This document shows positions 4,302 to 5,764 of a stretch of 5,764 nucleotides of DNA, piece by piece (within the stretch, counting starts at the first letter, position 1; each line of letters begins with the position of its first letter). The notes beneath the pieces were generated by a model, which was not told the DNA's origin, searched no databases, and was given only the letters and a program-made list of their open reading frames with translations. Source of the stretch: an uncultured Ruaniaceae bacterium (lineage in GTDB: Bacteria > Actinomycetota > Actinomycetes > Actinomycetales > Beutenbergiaceae); contig CAMXUZ010000192.1 in NCBI GenBank assembly GCA_947251855.1, positions 1-5,764 on the forward strand, read 5' to 3'. A program made the translations under genes and the position numbers.

Positions 4302-5764
4302 ATGGCACGGATCACCGCTGGAGGACTCATCGATGCCGTGCTCGATCCGGGCTCCTTCCGCTCCTGGGATCGCCCGCCCCCTACGGTCGCCGATCCGGGC
4401 GAATACGCGGGGCAACTCGACCGTGCCCGCGAGCGCAGCGGCGTCGATGAGTCCGTCCTCACCGGCGAGGGAACGCTCGCCGGGCGGCCGATCGCCGTCA
4501 TCCTCAGCGAGTTCAATTTCCTCGCGGGCACGACCGGCCGGGCCGCGAGCGAACGGATCGTGTGTGCGTTGGAGCGGGCCAACGCGGAGCGCCTGCCGGT
4601 CTTGGCTTCCCCGACCTCGGGCGGGACCCGGATGCAAGAGGGTACCCGGGCGTTCTTGCAGCTCGTGAAGATCTCGCAGGCGCTCACCGAGTTTCGCCGC
4701 GCGGGCCTGCCGTACCTCGTTTATGTGCGAGATCCGATGACGGGCGGGCCGGTGGTCTCCTGGGGTGCGCTGGGGCAGGTCACCCTTGCCGAGCCGGAGG
4801 CGCTCATCGGCCTGCTCGGTCCGCGGGTCGTCGAGGCACTCACCGGCGAGCCGTTGCCCGAAGGGGTGCAGACGGCGGAGAACCTCGCGAAGCGGGGGGT
4901 CGTCGATCGCGTCGTGCCGCGCGCCGAGCTGCGAGCCGAGGTGAACGCCATCTTGCAGATCGTCAGCCCCCCGCACGTGCGGGGCCTTTCGGCGCCGACC
5001 GGGGCGGAACCCCGCGTGCGCCCCGCGTGGGATTCGGTCGAAGCGAGCGCACGACCCGAACGGCCCCGGCTTCGCGACCTCATCGGTTTCGAGGCGGAGA
5101 CCTATGTGCCGCTCCTGGGCACGGACGCACCCGAATATCGGGGCGGGATCTTGGTCGGGCTTGCCCAGTTCCGGGACTTTTCCTGCATGCTCATCGGGCA
5201 CAGCCGCGACGCGGCGACCGAAGACGTCCTCACGCTCTCCGGTTCGGCCGCGGCGAGGCGAGGGTTCGAGATCGCCGATGAGATGCGCCTTCCGATCCTC
5301 ACGATCATCGACACTCCCGGCGTAGAGGTCACGGCTGCCTCCGAGGAGGGCGGGATGGCCCGAGAGATCGCGCGGACGGTGGAGGCGCTCACCCAGGTGA
5401 GATCGCCCGTCGTCTCAGCGGTGTGCGGGGCCGGGACCGGGGTCTCCGCCCTCACGCTGCTGCCCGCCGACCGCACGGTCTGCGCGGAGAACGCCTTTCT
5501 CGTGCCGCTGCCGCTGGAGGCCGCGAGCGAGATCCTGTACCGTTCGACCGCTCACGCCCCCCGGCTCGCGGCCCGCCAGGGGATCCGGGCGAGCGATCTC
5601 GTCGCCACCGGTCTCGTGGATGAGATCGTGCCCGAGGCCCCGGATGCGAGCGCGTATCCGGCCGAGTTCAGCCGGCGGCTCATCGATTCCGTTGCCACGC
5701 ACCTGTACCGGCTCGTTGATCAGTCGGAGGCGGATCGCCTGGCGGCGCGGCGGCGCCGCTACCG
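4302..5764 (+). CDS. Fused acetyl-CoA carboxylase-type carboxyltransferase, beta/alpha (AccD-AccA fusion), 3'-truncated by window edge
   Basis: This is a biotin-dependent acyl-CoA carboxyltransferase, which moves CO2 from carboxybiotin to an acyl-CoA in the cytoplasm. It joins AccD-like and AccA-like halves in one chain, as in actinobacteria. The beta half (about 1-225) has FNFLAGTTGRAASERIVCAL (71-90), SGGTRMQEG (106-114), DPMTGG (144-149) and AEPEALIGLLGPRVVE (163-178). The alpha half (about 250-487) has GGILVGLAQF (281-290), IGH (298-300), IIDTPG (335-340), SEEGG (347-351) and LVATGLVDEIVPE (433-445). The zinc finger of bacterial AccD is absent from the N-terminus. In the alpha half, the glycine loop that reads GEGGSGGAL in E. 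coli AccA is GAGTGVSAL (376-384), so the Gly-Gly pair is Val-Ser. The frame is open to the edge with 487 codons. The final RRRRYR resembles the C-terminal region of AccA, so the stop is probably only a few codons on. Biotin carboxylase and carrier genes are not in view. The acyl-CoA substrate and whether the enzyme is active cannot be told; similarity to the poorly understood mycobacterial AccD3 type is likely. Confidence 0.92.
   Translation, partial: MARITAGGLIDAVLDPGSFRSWDRPPPTVADPGEYAGQLDRARERSGVDESVLTGEGTLAGRPIAVILSEFNFLAGTTGRAASERIVCALERANAERLPVLASPTSGGTRMQEGTRAFLQLVKISQALTEFRRAGLPYLVYVRDPMTGGPVVSWGALGQVTLAEPEALIGLLGPRVVEALTGEPLPEGVQTAENLAKRGVVDRVVPRAELRAEVNAILQIVSPPHVRGLSAPTGAEPRVRPAWDSVEASARPERPRLRDLIGFEAETYVPLLGTDAPEYRGGILVGLAQFRDFSCMLIGHSRDAATEDVLTLSGSAAARRGFEIADEMRLPILTIIDTPGVEVTAASEEGGMAREIARTVEALTQVRSPVVSAVCGAGTGVSALTLLPADRTVCAENAFLVPLPLEAASEILYRSTAHAPRLAARQGIRASDLVATGLVDEIVPEAPDASAYPAEFSRRLIDSVATHLYRLVDQSEADRLAARRRRY

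Noticed and set aside
4116..5201. Minus-strand open frame (361 codons) opposite the carboxyltransferase
   Set aside because: It is an Arg/Gly/Pro-rich product without motifs that overlaps both the regulator start and the conserved beta half of the carboxyltransferase; an antisense shadow.
4302..5764. Malonate decarboxylase beta/gamma (MdcD/MdcE) fusion
   Set aside because: The SGGTRMQEG and AEPEALIG motifs match AccD rather than MdcD, and the C-half IDTPG and EEGG motifs match AccA rather than MdcE.
1..5764. CRISPR array, tRNA/rRNA gene, insertion sequence or attachment site
   Set aside because: No regularly spaced repeats, terminal inverted repeats with a transposase, or tRNA-like cloverleaf was seen by eye; nearly all of the window is accounted for by four genes and two gaps.

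Overview
The window reads as high-GC actinobacterial chromosomal DNA: codons are strongly G/C-ending, a fused acetyl-CoA carboxylase-type beta/alpha carboxyltransferase of the actinobacterial kind is present, and there is a PucR/CdaR-family regulator. No mobile element, RNA gene or CRISPR array is visible. The genus cannot be named from the sequence.

Layout, left to right. Positions 1-755 (minus) hold the N-terminal 251 residues of a FAD-binding subunit of a molybdenum hydroxylase (xanthine dehydrogenase / CO dehydrogenase family), cut by the left edge. Positions 742-2142 (minus) hold a complete NCS2-family nucleobase permease whose end overlaps the FAD subunit start by 14 nt. Positions 2143-2436 are a 294-nt non-coding gap with several inverted repeats and the leader of the permease. 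Positions 2437-4131 (minus) hold a complete PucR-type transcriptional regulator, with a perfect 8-bp hairpin across its stop codon. Positions 4132-4301 are a divergent promoter region. Positions 4302-5764 (plus) hold a fused beta/alpha carboxyltransferase that is cut by the right edge, probably only a few codons before its stop.

How the genes may work together (inference): regulator, permease and molybdenum hydroxylase subunit run in one direction and look like an uptake-and-oxidation module for an N-heterocycle, a purine or pyrimidine base, under a PucR-type regulator. The NCS2 signature carries Glu (E323), as in uracil transporters, not Gln, as in the characterised xanthine/urate transporters, so a pyrimidine such as uracil or thymine is at least as likely a substrate as xanthine. 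The divergent carboxyltransferase is an acyl-CoA carboxylase component. Its N-half active-site loop is normal, but its C-half glycine loop is changed (Gly-Gly to Val-Ser), which makes its activity and its link to the catabolic module the most open question here.
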